Part shown: positions 1-12,650 of the stretch, one piece after another
Layout of the letters: each line of letters opens with the position of its first letter
Position numbering within the stretch: position 1 is the stretch's first letter
Assembly: GCA_022419385.1 (NCBI GenBank)
Contig: JAJUBI010000004.1
Span: forward strand, 2,027,286-2,091,285
Length of the DNA stretch: 64,000 bases
From: Paraconiothyrium sp. Pb-2020
Lineage: Eukaryota > Ascomycota > Dothideomycetes > Pleosporales > Didymosphaeriaceae
Direction of reading: 5' to 3'
Notes under the pieces: model-generated
What the model saw: the letters and a program-made list of their open reading frames with translations, nothing else
What the model was told of the DNA's origin: nothing
The model's database searches: none
Translations under genes and position numbers: made by a program

Positions 1-3000
1 TGCGGTGACTTGTTGTAAACTATACAAAGGAACGGTGAAGCGCCAGGGTGATCCGGGGAGTTTGGCAGAGAAACGCAAGGTTGAAAGGGTCTGCATTCTG
101 ACGATATAGAATAGGTGCGAGGTAGAGAAGCCTCACAGTTGACGGCAGAAGGAGTCTGAAAAGTGTACTGAATGCTCGAAGGGCGTTGGTGGCTGGTGAA
201 ACTTCGCTCAAGGCATGCCTTTATAGCTTGTCCACTGAAAGGCCCCTTCGTGAACAGACCGGTGTTCTACTTGTCGCTGAGGAAGGCAAAGATGATGGGT
301 GCATGAGCCTCTCCCGCAGCCGAGGACCATTCTGCTTAGGGAGGCATGAAGGCAGTCAGGCCGTGGTGAGTGAGCATGGCGTAACTAGGATGCGAATGAG
401 TGGTAATGGTCAGTGTGTACCCTACGACAGGTGTCGGTCACATCCGACGATGAGTCGGCATCCTGGCGTCATAAGGGATAATGTGGTTGGCCTCGGCAGC
501 AGAGGAGCAAACGTCCGATGGCTTAGTCCGTGAACAGCGTCGGGTCGCAACAGGAAGCCTTGGTGAAGACAAGCAACGACCCACGCACGGCTCTTGCGTG
601 TGACTAAGTGAGGACGGCAGGGGTGTCTGTATGGACGCTGCTGTCACCTGAATGATAGACAGAATGGGGACAAGCTTGTGACGACACGGGAGAACGTGGG
701 GCAGCAAGGCGGCAGTGACACAAAGCATACTGGTAGGGCTGGTGGCTGGAGAAGTTTGCAGGTGGGCCGATTCGTTCAGCTAGCTAGGCGTTGCCTACTT
801 TTGCCTCGTCTACGTTCCGACATGAAGAGGCCCGTCACGCCGAAAACGACAACGAGACGTGCACCAGCGTGAATTGGTTGGTTTCTGTTGTCATTACGTG
901 AGATGATGAACGATGAAGAATGCATTGTGCGCGGTCACAATCGATTAGGACATTTCGTGGTACGCATGCAAATAAGATCTCAAATCCTATATCATGGTAG
1001 CGCATCGGTAGCCTGGTGTGCGGGAGGCTATTGAAACGGTTACAGTGCGTCTGACGCGCATGGGCATCGCTTGTGCATAGTACAAGATGCTCGGACGTCG
1101 TGTACTGATGGGGAGTTAGGACCGCGGCAGATGGAAAGAACGTAGAAAGTCATTGACGTTGAAGCACAAGGATGGGGCCAGGAACAATAGTCAACGTGAA
1201 TCGACCGTAAGGCGAGATTAGGCTAAGCGAGCATTGAACGGAAAGCAATACTGAAAGAGCAACAGCAGGCTTACATGCTCTGAAACGTGACCAGCCGGAT
1301 CGAGATGACGAGCGCATGTCAAGTAATTTTACAAGCTCCATCGACTTCGTCTGCACAGGTTGCTAATTGTGGCAGAGCTCGAGGGTCGTGGCGAAGGCAT
1401 GCCGAGGGGGTCGATTCGGAGGTCTGAGATGACAAAGGGCGGTGACTTACACAATGACGACGAGGCGACAGTGTTGCAACAGTCCAGTAATCATTTTTCG
1501 AGTGTGTAATTCTCCTAAACGCGCTTCGACCACTGCCACCCCGCTATTTTCACGTTATCACCTAGCCGCCGAGTTGAACAGGGTATGTTCGTGCGGGGCC
1601 AAAGGAATGGCTTGGGCTCAATGCAATCGAATGGGATGGGCGAGATGAATTGCTGGGGCGGTGGAGCACGACTCGAGCACTATGTGGCGAATTAGTCGTG
1701 GGGTAAGTGTATGAGGCAGGCGCGTAGAAGCTTACTGAGAAATGACTGGCCCACTTTGATGCAAGACGAGGGCTTTCCTAGGCAGACACAACTCCAAGGA
1801 GGCCGGTAGGACTCGAGAGATTCAGGCAGCGTGGCAGTATGCCGGCGTTTCTGGTGGTGAAGAGGCCATCTGCCCTCATCTTCACCAGGGGCGCAGCAAC
1901 TTAATAGTCTTTCTTTGACAAGGCAGTTGAGAGCACCTGGACAACAGCATCTTCCTTTCCAGCGCCTAGATGCCTCACTATGGCGGAGAGAAGGACTACA
2001 AGCACACAGCGCGTGATCCTGTCGTCGGAAAGGGAACGCAGGACAACAGTCGGCCTTCACCTGTTGCTCCATGCGGCCAAGATCGGGGAGTACAGTAGGC
2101 CACGTCTCAGGCCAAGGCTAAAAACAGTGACGGGTATGCAAGGCTGAAGAGATTCCGGTGAAGGATGCTTGCTGGTCCCGTGGCGGCCATATGGCCTGTC
2201 GAATCGATATCGCGACCACTGTGGATATGAGACATAGAGGAGATAAGTCTAGTATTGTACACTAGGACGGAAACGATGAGCCCCAAAAAGAAGACGGAAG
2301 CTGAAGAGATGGGAAGGCTGACCGCGGACGTTGTGTTGCTTTTTGCGTGAGATGAGATGGCTGCGGGTCATGACTCGGCGGGTTCCCGTGCGGCACAGTG
2401 TCACGCCAGCAATCGCATGGAGAGGCTTGTGTAAGGTGTTTGAGGGTCTGGAGATAGAAGAGCGAGGGACTCGACGTTGCGAAGCACAGTCGGTGCGGGG
2501 AAAGAGGATGCGGATGCAAACGTGCATGTAGCGGTGTAGTGGGGCTGCAACGTGTAAGAATCGAGCATCTGAAGGGTTTCCGCATGCGCATGCCCCGCAC
2601 GCACTTGCCAGCGTTCAATTGGCATGCAGCCGCGCGAAGGTCAAGCACACCTCCGAATTTGGACCTGCACAAGACATCGTGATAGAATCGTGGTGTTGAG
2701 ATCTGAATCTCCGAGACCAGAAGTCGATTGGCCAATGCGACGACGCTTGTGCTGTGCTTCGATCGACCACGAGGCTGGGGTGGCGCAGGCCGCCAGATGA
2801 TCCGCGGCTCAAAACAGGTCACCACCTCAGCCGATCGATGCAACAAACACAACCAACGAACAACAGCGTTGTCCTGGTGCTGTCGCGTTGAAGCGCGTGC
2901 TGCCTGGATCTTTTGAACATCCTCGTTACAATGCTGATGGCTTCTGGGTAGTACGGCGAAGTCCTCAACGCGCGGTCATCCGCAGCCCCGTACCACTCCG

Positions 3001-3116
3001 TCATTGCGCAGTAAACAGCACCCGTCACTGGCGCAGTACCTATCGCAACATATCCATCGACTACAAATCATCAAGAGCAACCACATCGAACGCTCCTGCG
3101 CGCCAGGCTGCCTAGC
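1..3116. other. No gene recognised (left flank)
   Basis: All open frames are short and mutually overlapping, and their products look random, including the 196-residue minus-strand frame at 2262-2852. No splice-linked chain of exons, tRNA or repeat was seen. The last few hundred bases are presumably the promoter and 5' UTR of the downstream palmitoyltransferase. Confidence 0.5.
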
Positions 3117-4271
3117 ATGTCCGTCTCAGAGAAGAGCAGCCCCGAGCGGCGCACCTTGGACCAAAAGATGGGCCAGCTCTCAGCCGTTATGATGCCTCTG
3201 ATTGAAGTTGGAGCAATGGGATTCGCGACCTACGTCTTTGTCTATTCTTTGTGCATCGACTACCTCCTTTCGCCATCGCCTGATTTCCGGTCACGTGGGA
3301 TACAACCGAGAAGAGGTACTGCGATCGCCCTCATGACCATCTATTGTCTTCTTGTCTTGACAGTTCTCCTCACATGGCTACGAATGCTGCAAGTCATCTG
3401 GACCAATCCCGGCTTTATCCCGTTAGGTCACCCAGATTCAGAGAAGCAAGACGTGAGCTGGATGGGAATGGAAAAGTACGATGCCTTCGTCTCTGACTAC
3501 GAGGGTAATCCACAGTGGTGTGATAAATGCCACAATTGGAAACCCGATCGCGCACATCATTGTCGCGAATTGAACCGATGCGTGCGTCGCATGGACCATT
3601 ATTGCCCTTGGGCTGGAGGAATTATATCCGAGAGAACGCACAAATTCTTCATCCAGTTCGTCTTTTATGGTGCGCTATATACAACCTTCTCCTGGATTCC
3701 GATCGCGATATTTTTAGCCGAGCGAATTCGAGTGCTGGGAAGCAAACCTGGAGTTTGGATCGCCATGCTGCCCCTCTGTGGGATCTTTATGATCTTCGCA
3801 GTCACAATGTTTTTCATGACCTTTTGGAACCAGTCAATCAATTACACCACCATCGAGACTCTGCAGCGAGGTGGGGTACATAACATTGCCATGTTGGCAA
3901 CCCGAAGAGATCCGAATACGCAGAGCCTACGCAGAAGCTCTCCGAGCCACAACAGTAGAGAGAAACCCAACGTTCTGAGGGAAGTCATACGCAGCGACGG
4001 CCGTGAGTACGTCGTCTTCCAGACACAGCCTTTTGTCAATCCCTGGGATCTCGGCAGCATGGAGAATTTACGTACCATCATGGGCAACAGCATCCTGCAG
4101 TGGTTTCTACCTTTCCAGATGAGTCCATGCATCAATCACGATGATGTCCAAGGCCAATATGGGTGGAGCAGGGAAGTGTTAGACATGGCGAGAGATTGGG
4201 AGCAGGATCATCCGGACCGACGTATCACGCTTTTGAGCAACACAAGACGCAGAAGGAGAAGGAGCTCATAG
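3117..4271 (+). CDS. PFA5-like DHHC-family protein S-palmitoyltransferase
   Basis: This is an intronless 384-residue gene. The product should be a polytopic membrane enzyme that transfers palmitate from palmitoyl-CoA to cysteines of target proteins. Two hydrophobic segments lie near residues 22-48 and 62-88 and two more near 180-205 and 215-240. The cytosolic cysteine-rich domain between the pairs starts WCDKCHNWKPDRAHHC (Cys135, Cys138) and carries the catalytic motif as DHYC (residues 160-163). After DHYCPW the sequence reads AGGIISE, without the Cys and Asn of the canonical CPWVxNCVG stretch. From memory, that degenerate half is seen in fungal PFA5-type members. The basic Arg-rich C-terminus follows a variable tail. 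The start is the first ATG of the frame. Family assignment is strong; the PFA5 subfamily is inferred. Confidence 0.9.
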   Translation: MSVSEKSSPERRTLDQKMGQLSAVMMPLIEVGAMGFATYVFVYSLCIDYLLSPSPDFRSRGIQPRRGTAIALMTIYCLLVLTVLLTWLRMLQVIWTNPGFIPLGHPDSEKQDVSWMGMEKYDAFVSDYEGNPQWCDKCHNWKPDRAHHCRELNRCVRRMDHYCPWAGGIISERTHKFFIQFVFYGALYTTFSWIPIAIFLAERIRVLGSKPGVWIAMLPLCGIFMIFAVTMFFMTFWNQSINYTTIETLQRGGVHNIAMLATRRDPNTQSLRRSSPSHNSREKPNVLREVIRSDGREYVVFQTQPFVNPWDLGSMENLRTIMGNSILQWFLPFQMSPCINHDDVQGQYGWSREVLDMARDWEQDHPDRRITLLSNTRRRRRRSS

Positions 4272-7151
4272 AATTTGGCGCAAATGATGGATTTCGGCGA
4301 TTTTGGAGGTACTAGGAGTTACTGGGTTTTTAGCATTGCTACGATACCCTCAAAGCCCATGCATAGCCCTGCGTACATATCTCTTATTATCTGTTTCATT
4401 GAGATATCAGGCACTTCATAAACTCTTTAGCTCAGGGACTCGCATCACTCGTCACATAATGATCAAGAGACTAGTGTGCCACACTTTGATCAACCATACA
4501 TGGGACCGTTGCCCTGTCACCTATCCGTCACTTCTGTCTACCAATTTGCGACCTTTGACACCGGCACATTCCACTCGATAATTGAAGTGCGCCCAAATCG
4601 GAAGACGACGGCTGTCAAGCAAAGGGGGGTCGTTCAAGTGTCTATGGTTCTCCCATCCACTGGTCGAAGGGTGGGCCATTGACCCATTGCAACCGCTCAC
4701 TGAACCTCCTGTGGAACACGTGGTGAGTAGCGGGGAGCAGCGCATACTCACATGAAGCATCCCCATCCACCATCATTTTCTCTCGCGCAAGGCAACCATG
4801 CGCCATGACGTCCACCAGTATCGTGCGCTAGGACCGTCCTCAACAAACGCCCACCACTGCAGAATATACTCGCCTCACATCCCTTGTCACGATGTCACTG
4901 GATGACTTCATCACAAAAATCCCTCGAGTCGCGACACACCCATTAGAAATCCCTAAACCTTCCCAGTCGAGAGGCCAAATCAATGACACTTGCCACCTGA
5001 CACTTGACGCACGACACGCCCTCAGACATGCGGCACTCCTGCCAACGTGCACCGCAGGTGTTTGACGCTTCGGAAACCTGTTGAGCTAGCCCTAATCCCT
5101 TCCACATTTTATGTCATGACCCTTCCCCACTGCGAAGTGTGTCTTCGCCTTGATCCGCTCAACATTCTACAAGGCTCCGCGAGCTCCGAATGGCGGCCTC
5201 GCCCGCACGGTCTTAGAGTCTGGAATATTGAAACAGCTATGTGACAGGAAAAGTGAATGGGTTATGCATGTTCGCGCGGCCCAACGAGTTGGGCAAATGT
5301 TTCGTGTTAGCTGGACGGTGGCTTCCGCCAATTGTGGCACACATTCCGAAGGGTACGATGCCAAGCATGCATGTTATTGCTTCATGGTGTTCGAGACCTG
5401 ATAAACACTGTATATAAAGATTCGTGGAGCTTTGCATTGTTGTATTTTCTTGTAAGTGCCGTCACTTGTGGTGGTACATAATGATTGATATGTTCGGTTC
5501 TCGTTCACTTTTGGCTTTGACCTTATCGATCAATGTCGAGGTACTTTGTATTGCTTTTTTGACTGTGCAGTTGGGAAGTACTTATAGATTACGCAAGACC
5601 GTTGCGAATCAATAATACTGCGAAACGAATCCGCGCGGCAGCGTCCCATAAACCTTTCGGCTTGCAAACTATAACAATCTTAGGCTAGGCTAACTTAATA
5701 AGGCTCGAATCCACGAAGTATGTTCAACAAGGCCCATGTTCACTCGGACACGGCCCAACTTGCTTTGCGCAAATTCTCATCAATTATAGCTCCTGCATCT
5801 TGCCAACCTGCCAGTCCCATCCAGACCTTTTTATCCCCATTTTGCCCCATCATGCGATCACCACTCTTTTGGGGTCTCAATAGCTATCTCACACTACAAT
5901 AAGAACTATTTCCGGTAACGACACAGCGGCCCGCCCTAGTCTCTACCGTCTGGCACTAGGACCCAGATCATCGCTCGACGCTCAGTACCGCCCAGGTTTC
6001 AAGCGCGACTCGACCATAAGACACAAAGGTCCAGAGAGGCTGCGGGTCCGTAGGATTATGACCAGGGTCCTCCTTAGAACCATGACTGGGATTCCCCATG
6101 ACATAGGATAAGCATGCGCGTGGCGTTGTTTGAACTCGCCTTACCCTGCTCACCTGACTTCCGGTCAAGCAAACGCTGCGTTGTTTTCGACCTTTGGGTT
6201 TGTGTGTGGGTCCAGCAATAATTGCCACCGTTTCACCAGAGGACGCTATAGCCCCTTCAACGTCAACGGGGGCGACAACGGGGCGCCGAAAGCTCGAGAC
6301 GTGGGTAACGGGCTTTCGGAATCATCTGGGTGTCTGGGCAGACATTTTGCCTGCATGGGCGGTTGCGGACAAGGCAGATCCGAATGTGAAAGTATCTCCT
6401 TCAGAAGCTGCGGAGCCATTCCCTTTTGAGCGGTTGTTGAGCAGTCAGAGTCTTGATGGACTGAGGAGAAAGACAAGTGATCGAATACTGATACATGCAG
6501 CAATGTCTTCAACAACCCAACGCAGCCAGATCCAATGGTTCCAATATCATTATACATTGATAATCCGTAGTGTAATTCCAAGTACAGCAAAACAAGGCTG
6601 CGTGGGCACGCTCTACCCGCTTAACCGAATCACCCGGTATGGTGTTCCTCGAAAACAATAATTCACAAATCCATCCGAAGATGAAGAGCCTCGAGGATGC
6701 CCTCTAAGCCCATGCACGCAGCCAAGCCGACCCAAATGCCTTGATTCGCCCACTTTTTTCAATGAAAGAGAAGACGCCAGCCCATGCAATGCAGACTGTA
6801 CCAGATTGCCAGCCAGTGTGTTCGAGCTGGGTTTGAGTGTAAAAGAACAAGTGGCTTTTGGCAGACACCACAGATGTGTGCCAGTCCCGAGAGCAGAATA
6901 ATGATAGTAAACACAATAATGAACAGTAGTGCAAAAGATCACTAGCCCGCTTTGATTGAGGCAAAAGAGGCTCGCAGGGTTGTCGCTCAACCATAGGAAC
7001 GCCGAAAGAAAAGCCAAACTCTTGTTGCCGATTACAAGTCGATAGGAAAAGGATGGGTGGTCAAAGAACGAGCACTAGGTCGAGGTGTGGGAGGGTTGCT
7101 GCATGGTTAACCAGTCTCAAAAAGGACATGCGTCAAGTGCCCATGCGGTCC
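4272..7151. other. No gene recognised between PFA5-like and homeobox genes
   Basis: Frames here (for example 6194-6661 plus and 6613-7017 minus) overlap one another, lack recognisable motifs and cannot be joined by consensus introns into a convincing protein. The segment should hold the 3' ends of the two convergent flanking genes. I see no tRNA or repeat. Confidence 0.5.
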
Positions 7152-8961
7152 TCAACCAGAACTTTCAGCATTTTCGCGGGCGTCACGCTGTTCTCTCCCG
7201 GGAGCACGTCGTCGAGCATTGATGAACCAATTAGAGACCTAGATTATGTCAGCCATGCAAGTCTTATTGACGATCCAAGGTCGCGAGCCCCTCAAACCAG
7301 TCAGGGGTTATATGTGGGGTTGCAGAGGAGTTTTTGAAAGGCAAGTGACAGCCGAACAGACACCGTCACCCAAACTTGAAGCCGGGCGCAACATTGGTTC
7401 TGACGTACCTGATTCAGAGTGAGTCCGCACTTTCGGCACAGGTCCATCTTCTCGTCCTCGGTAGGGTAGGGAGAGTCGCGGTGATCCTGGAACCACTTCT
7501 TGAGAATTGCTGTTGCTTCTTTGGGAAGATTGCCTCGCCGTTTCCTATTGAACGAGTTCTGGTCCACGCCAAGTGCTGACTGGAAGGTATAGCTATTGTA
7601 CGGCTGCGGTGGTACGTGGGAGCCGTAGGCACCATGCGTCATATATGCTGGCGGCGGAGCATAGTATGAGTTTTGCGATTGAGCTCTCTCGTAGGCGTGA
7701 CCGTGGACAGTTGAATGTGGGTCAGGGTAGTAGCTCGGTCGTCGGTCATACTGCCCTGCTTGCGAGGGATATCCAGAAGGCCCAGACACGCTGTGATGAG
7801 CGGGAGATACGTGATGCTGATACTGCGGATGCGCCTGGGGAATTGGGCTAGACTGATGACGCGCGTGCGTAGCCATTGGAACAGACTGAGGTGCAAATGG
7901 TAGACTGGGCCGATGTTGGTTTGCAGCCGAGCCATAAGGACCAGTGAGGGCTGGGTCAATAGCGCTGGGGTGGCGAGGCTCGTAATCAAGAGACTCAGTC
8001 GGATAGTGAGGGCGGTATTGGCCGTCAGAGGAGTCGAGGCGCCTGCGCTTGCCGTCTCCTCCCCATGCTACCTCTTCCCACTGGGTGCTGCGTCCGACAG
8101 GCGAGCTGTCGGTTGATCCATTGCTGCGATTGGGCGTTCGCGGTGGTGAGGGCTCGCCGTTGTGAACGTGCTTCAATAGCTTTCAGATGGTTAGTCTCGG
8201 TACAATGTGGCTGCGCGGGTAACTCTACCTGTGAGAAAGATGGAAGCCCGACGTTGCTAGGCAGCTGTTCATTGGGCTGGACCGGAGGGGAGTGACGCGT
8301 GAGGTGGTTCTGCGACTGGTGTTCGTTAGAATGGTTGTTCTTGTCCTGATCTGTGGTGAGCGATAGAGTCGAGCGACAGGACGAGTTATGTACAGGCGCC
8401 AGACTGTCCAACCGCCGCTTATGTCGACTGTCCTTGATAGGCGGAAGCATGTTGCAGTCGGGGCAGCGTTTGGAGCCTACTCCAAACCTATCCTCTGCAG
8501 CACTTTCGACAGGGAGGAGTCTCTGATCGTAAGGAACATACACCGACTCGAGCGAGCGGGCAGCGGACGGGCGTGGAGAGGGGTCCTGGATCTCTGCTGG
8601 GACCTTGACGGGCGCGCTGGAGTCACGCTTCTGACACCTGAGAGAATAGAGGGAGGGGCTGCTGCTGGTCTCTATGGGGGAAGCGACGCTGGGGGGGGGT
8701 CTTGAAGTGGAGGGAAGGTGCGCCCGGCGAGGCAGGGATGGACGAGGACATGGCCACATTGGAGGAAGGATTGCAGATGTGAAGAAGAAAATAAGACATC
8801 CCGCAAAGGGGAGAAGAAGCAGGAGAAGGAGAAGGAGAACAACGTACCGCGGGCAATGCAGGCAGGGTTCTCTCAGGGCCACGGAGCTCATCTGGAGTAG
8901 CCATTCTGCGCGCGTTGTACATGTGGCGATGCGGGATATCGTGCAGGGTAAGGTACTCCAT
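7152..8961 (-). CDS. TALE/KN-type homeodomain transcription factor (4 exons)
   Basis: Proposed exons in transcript order are 8961-8848, 8630-8229, 8179-7409 and 7238-7152, giving about 457 residues. The three introns are 217, 49 and 170 nt, all GT..AG and all phase 0. The N-terminus is basic/polar, the middle is a Ser/Pro/Tyr/Gln/His-rich tail, and the homeodomain is C-terminal. Its first two helices (RRGNLPKEATAILKKWF, then an insert containing SPYPTEDEK) end exon 3 at LTLNQ. The recognition helix VSNWFINARRR, with the invariant W, F, N and R, lies in the short last exon. The three-residue loop extension typifies TALE factors, which bind DNA in the nucleus. The least certain part is intron 1: a 3' site at 8631 was chosen because it follows a polypyrimidine tract and keeps phase 0. 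That intron contains a run of nine G/C (8691-8699), unlikely in coding sequence. The target genes are unknown. Confidence 0.85.
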
Positions 8962-11900
8962 CGAAGCAGCTATAGACTGAGAGATTCGGGGTCAGTACTG
9001 TTCAACCAGACACGGTCCATGGTTTGATGTATCAAGCGACTCGTGTTCGAACCTTCATCGTGGGTATGCACGTCACGGAGCACCGCAACCATGGGCGAGG
9101 CGCTCAGCAAGTTGGACGACTCACCTATCTGATTACGGTAGAAAAATGCGAAAGCGGAGACGCGGTGAAGGGAAAGAAGCCGCCGTCGAGAGGAAGGTAA
9201 TATCTCAGATATAAATCGACTACCTGCGCAAGGTGTCCAGGCCGAATGAGGTAATTAATGAGGTGGTGTTAAGGTCGTTCTCGTCGGCGTACAGGTGTGT
9301 GTCGCGCGGAATATGAAAAGAGTTGCCGGCGCAAGCACCCAGCAGTTCGCAGATGGACAGAGTGAGCAAAAGAGGATGAGCGGCAGATCTTAAGAGAGGC
9401 CTGCACCATGCACGGGTGGAGGCGTTACGATGGCGGAGCAGAACTGCAACGGGCCGTACGTCTAGCATGCAAAGCGACCGTCTGCATCTGGGACCAGGAG
9501 CACGCCAGACATGCCAGGAGTAGCCAGGAGACGTCGGCCATGGCTGCACTTGGGGATTTGACAGGTGCGTTAAGGTTGGGGCCTTGCCTGAACCTGGGTA
9601 TTCTCCGAGCGTGCACAAGCAGCGGTGTCCTATGGCGAGAGCTTGCAGAAGAAACAAAGGGCCCTTCACCACGCCGCAGGACTCGAGGCACGAGCAGCAC
9701 CCGGCTTAGCCCCCTTGCTAGAGCCGCCGTCGCGCTGGATAGCCGGGCGACGGTGGTGGAGCTGCGCGATGCAAGACGCCTCCCATGCAGCCACTAGGCC
9801 TCATGGCGCTGCCATCAGACCCGTCCGCCCCGTCCCCACCACTCGCCTCAGAGCCAACACCGCCGACGCAGATCGTCCTCGACTGCAGCTGACTCGATGC
9901 AGAAGAGCAGCAGGGAACCGCTGCTCGTCGCTTGATTCGTGCTGAGCTGTTCACTCGCCACGGCCACGGCAAGAATTACCTCACCAGCACCACCGCGACG
10001 ATCGCCGCAACGACGCTGCAACGCCCGCACACACATTGGCATGTCAACGTCCCATCACACTGCCAGTGGAGATGATGGCTGACGATTGACGTGCAGGAGA
10101 TGAGATGCCCAAGCCACCTAGCACTGTCAAACGCCCCAAGAGGAAGTCTATCGTTCGGAAGCATGCTGGCTGCAGCCTATTCATGCCTGGGACTCTTACT
10201 CAGGGTGTCCAGGGCCCACGACTGGCGGTGCTAAACGTGAGACAAGCGGCCATTGCATCTGCCACACCCGGAGGCGTCAGGGCAGGCTACACTGGGACCT
10301 CGCTGGCCACGACGTCTACCGGGGACCCGTCGTACGGAACTGTGGTATTTGCTCATGGCACACAGCGCGGGGTCATTGGGCGAGCATGCCCTGCGCTCGA
10401 GGCATACCATCTCGGAGGCGTGCATAGAGGCCAGTCACGAAACCGACCACGGTGAGCTGCTGTGTCCTCTGGGACCAGGACGACGGGCTGCCCCTGGGTT
10501 GTGAACAATTACCAGGACCGGGGAGACAGCTGCCGCACGCCAAACCAGGCTGGTGGCTGGGCAAGGAATTGATTGCCAGTGCTGCATGGCATCCGAAGCA
10601 ATTCCCCAAGTGTCAAATGAAGGCTGACCGCGTTCTCAGGCACGCCGCGAGTCGGTGGCTAGTGCGGCGGCAGAAATTATTGGGAAGCCAAAGAGGCGTT
10701 CAGTAGAGGGCACCAGAATAGAAAGACGAGCCGGGCCATCACAACCCACTACATTGCATTGACGCGGGTGATCGACAGCGGTACCTGTCCTACCCAAAGC
10801 AGCATGGCATGGCAGCGGATCCCAGACGGCGAACGAGCGCTCGACTCGTGCAAAGTCTTTCTCAAACCGCGGGCGCGCGCGAGACACGCTCAGCACCGCA
10901 CTGCTGGGACGTGTTTACGAGATGTTTGATGATGGCCTACCTTGGGGGCACCTGGGCAGAGGGGCCGACACGTGCGGGTGCAGCGGCGGCGGCGCGCTGG
11001 CTCAGCAGACAGGGCGTCCAGAGATCAATGGCAGAGAGCCCAAGAGGCCTCTTGACAGGCGACTGACACGGAGGGCGTGGAGGGCAGAGGCATGCCGGCG
11101 GACGGTTTGGGCGGGCGCGAGGTTCGAGGAGGCGTGATTGGCGCAGGGATGGGTGCGGCCATGTCCAATCAGGCTACCGTGCGCGCACCGGGCGATCCTT
11201 CGCATCGTTGCTCGCTGCAAGATCCCAAACGCCCCATCGACCTCGTGCCGCGGCGGTGCTTTGTTTTGGCGGCGATCTGCGCCCGCGACGCCGAACAGTG
11301 CCAACGCGAACGCGACGGCCGGCGTGACGCTGCCGTGTGGGGGACGTCGAGAAGGGAGCGCCACCGGGTCCTCGCGACGGCCGACAGTGCCCGCCGTGCG
11401 CGTCTGAGGGGCCCCCGAATCCATCTGTCTGCACCCCGACGACCAGAGCACCCTCGCCGGGCCCTTGACCGCTCAAGCTGTGCACCTGCACCGGCATGCA
11501 CCGCGGGCACTGCGGCCGAGCATCTTCGGTCCCGCCATGGGGGTTCTCGAGGCCGCCGGCGGGCATGGACCCGTTCGCTGCTGCAATGCGACTGCGCGGG
11601 CGCACCAGGACGACGCTCGCCAGCGTGGCACAGCAGCACTCGCCTTGACAGTCCGCCATGTCTTCGCCTGGCGGGCGCGAGCAGTTCGCTGTATGGACAG
11701 CCAAGGCCCCGCGCTTGCGCCATTCACCGCGCAGGGGCTGTCAATCGCCGTAGCGTCGACCCTTCCGCCGCCGCAAATGCCCTCGGGCAGATCCCAGATC
11801 CAGCCTGCATGCTTCCGCCAGACTCCCACTTGCACGTCGCATTATATCCGGCTAGCAGTGCACCACGGCGCATCCAAGGTACGCGCAGGCCAGCGCTGCA

Positions 11901-12650
11901 AAGTGGCCACAGACGGGCGAAAAGGCGGTGGGCATGCGCGCGGTGCTTCCTTGCCTCGACTGCTGCTCCGGATGCGACCTGTGCTGGTCTCGGCTGACGG
12001 CGTCGTGACTGGCGCTGTCATACAAGATGGAGGCTGCCGACGCCATCTGGTGTCTTCGCAACCCCCGACTTGGTTTCAAACCCCATCGCCGTGTCTCCTC
12101 GGTGCACTGTGGCCACGCCTCTCCTCGTGTCCGCCCCCCACAGCCGGGGACACCCTGCCGCGCGCTGTCCCATCCGGCGCTTTCAGCAGGACGGGCGTTT
12201 TGCCCTTCACCTGACCGTCGTCGCGACGGCCACGTCGTGCTGGGTTACGGGAGGCGCCCGGGTGCGCCTGCCGTCGTAGCCCCCCTTCTGGAAGAGGGAG
12301 GAGCGTAGCCGTTGCGCCTGCCTGCCAAAACCTCCACGGCACCGTTTCCGATGGGCCGGCGCCGGCCTCGAGAACATCGAGCTCGCAGTTGCACGGCAGC
12401 CAAGAGTCCGATCTGCGTCGCCCTGAGCCCCTCGCGTGCCCGTCACCGCCTCGTCCAGGCTTCCAACATCTCCAGAGCGCTGGAAGGGGGGTCAGGAATC
12501 CGGCATGTGTTACTGCTCGCCCCGGCATACGAAAATAAGGGAGGCACGCCGTGACATCTGCAATACGGGCCGGTGCTCGCAGACGTCCCGGTAGCGTGGG
12601 CTTGTACTGACCGCCGTCCAAGAGCAAGCCTTCACCGGGACTTCGACGTA
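8962..12650. other. GC-rich gene-free segment upstream of the homeobox gene
   Basis: GC is visibly higher than in neighbouring DNA, above all at about 11.0-12.6 kb. Long frames open on several strands at once (11077-11997 plus, 11465-12214 plus, 11169-11723 minus, 12076-12627 minus), as expected by chance at high GC. Their products are Arg/Ala/Pro/Ser-rich without motifs. It may hold a long 5' leader or regulatory region of the homeobox gene, a noncoding RNA, or an undetected multi-exon gene. Confidence 0.45.

Noticed and set aside
2262..2852. 196-residue minus-strand frame
   Set aside because: No domain, no splice partner, and competing frames on the same stretch.
8025..8891. 288-residue minus-strand frame starting with a Leu-rich stretch that looks like a membrane segment
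   Set aside because: The Leu-rich start is intron 1 of the homeobox gene read through; splicing removes it.
11077..12214. Long overlapping plus-strand frames (306 and 249 residues)
   Set aside because: They occur where GC is high, overlap equally long minus-strand frames, and encode Arg/Ala/Ser/Pro-rich sequence without motifs.
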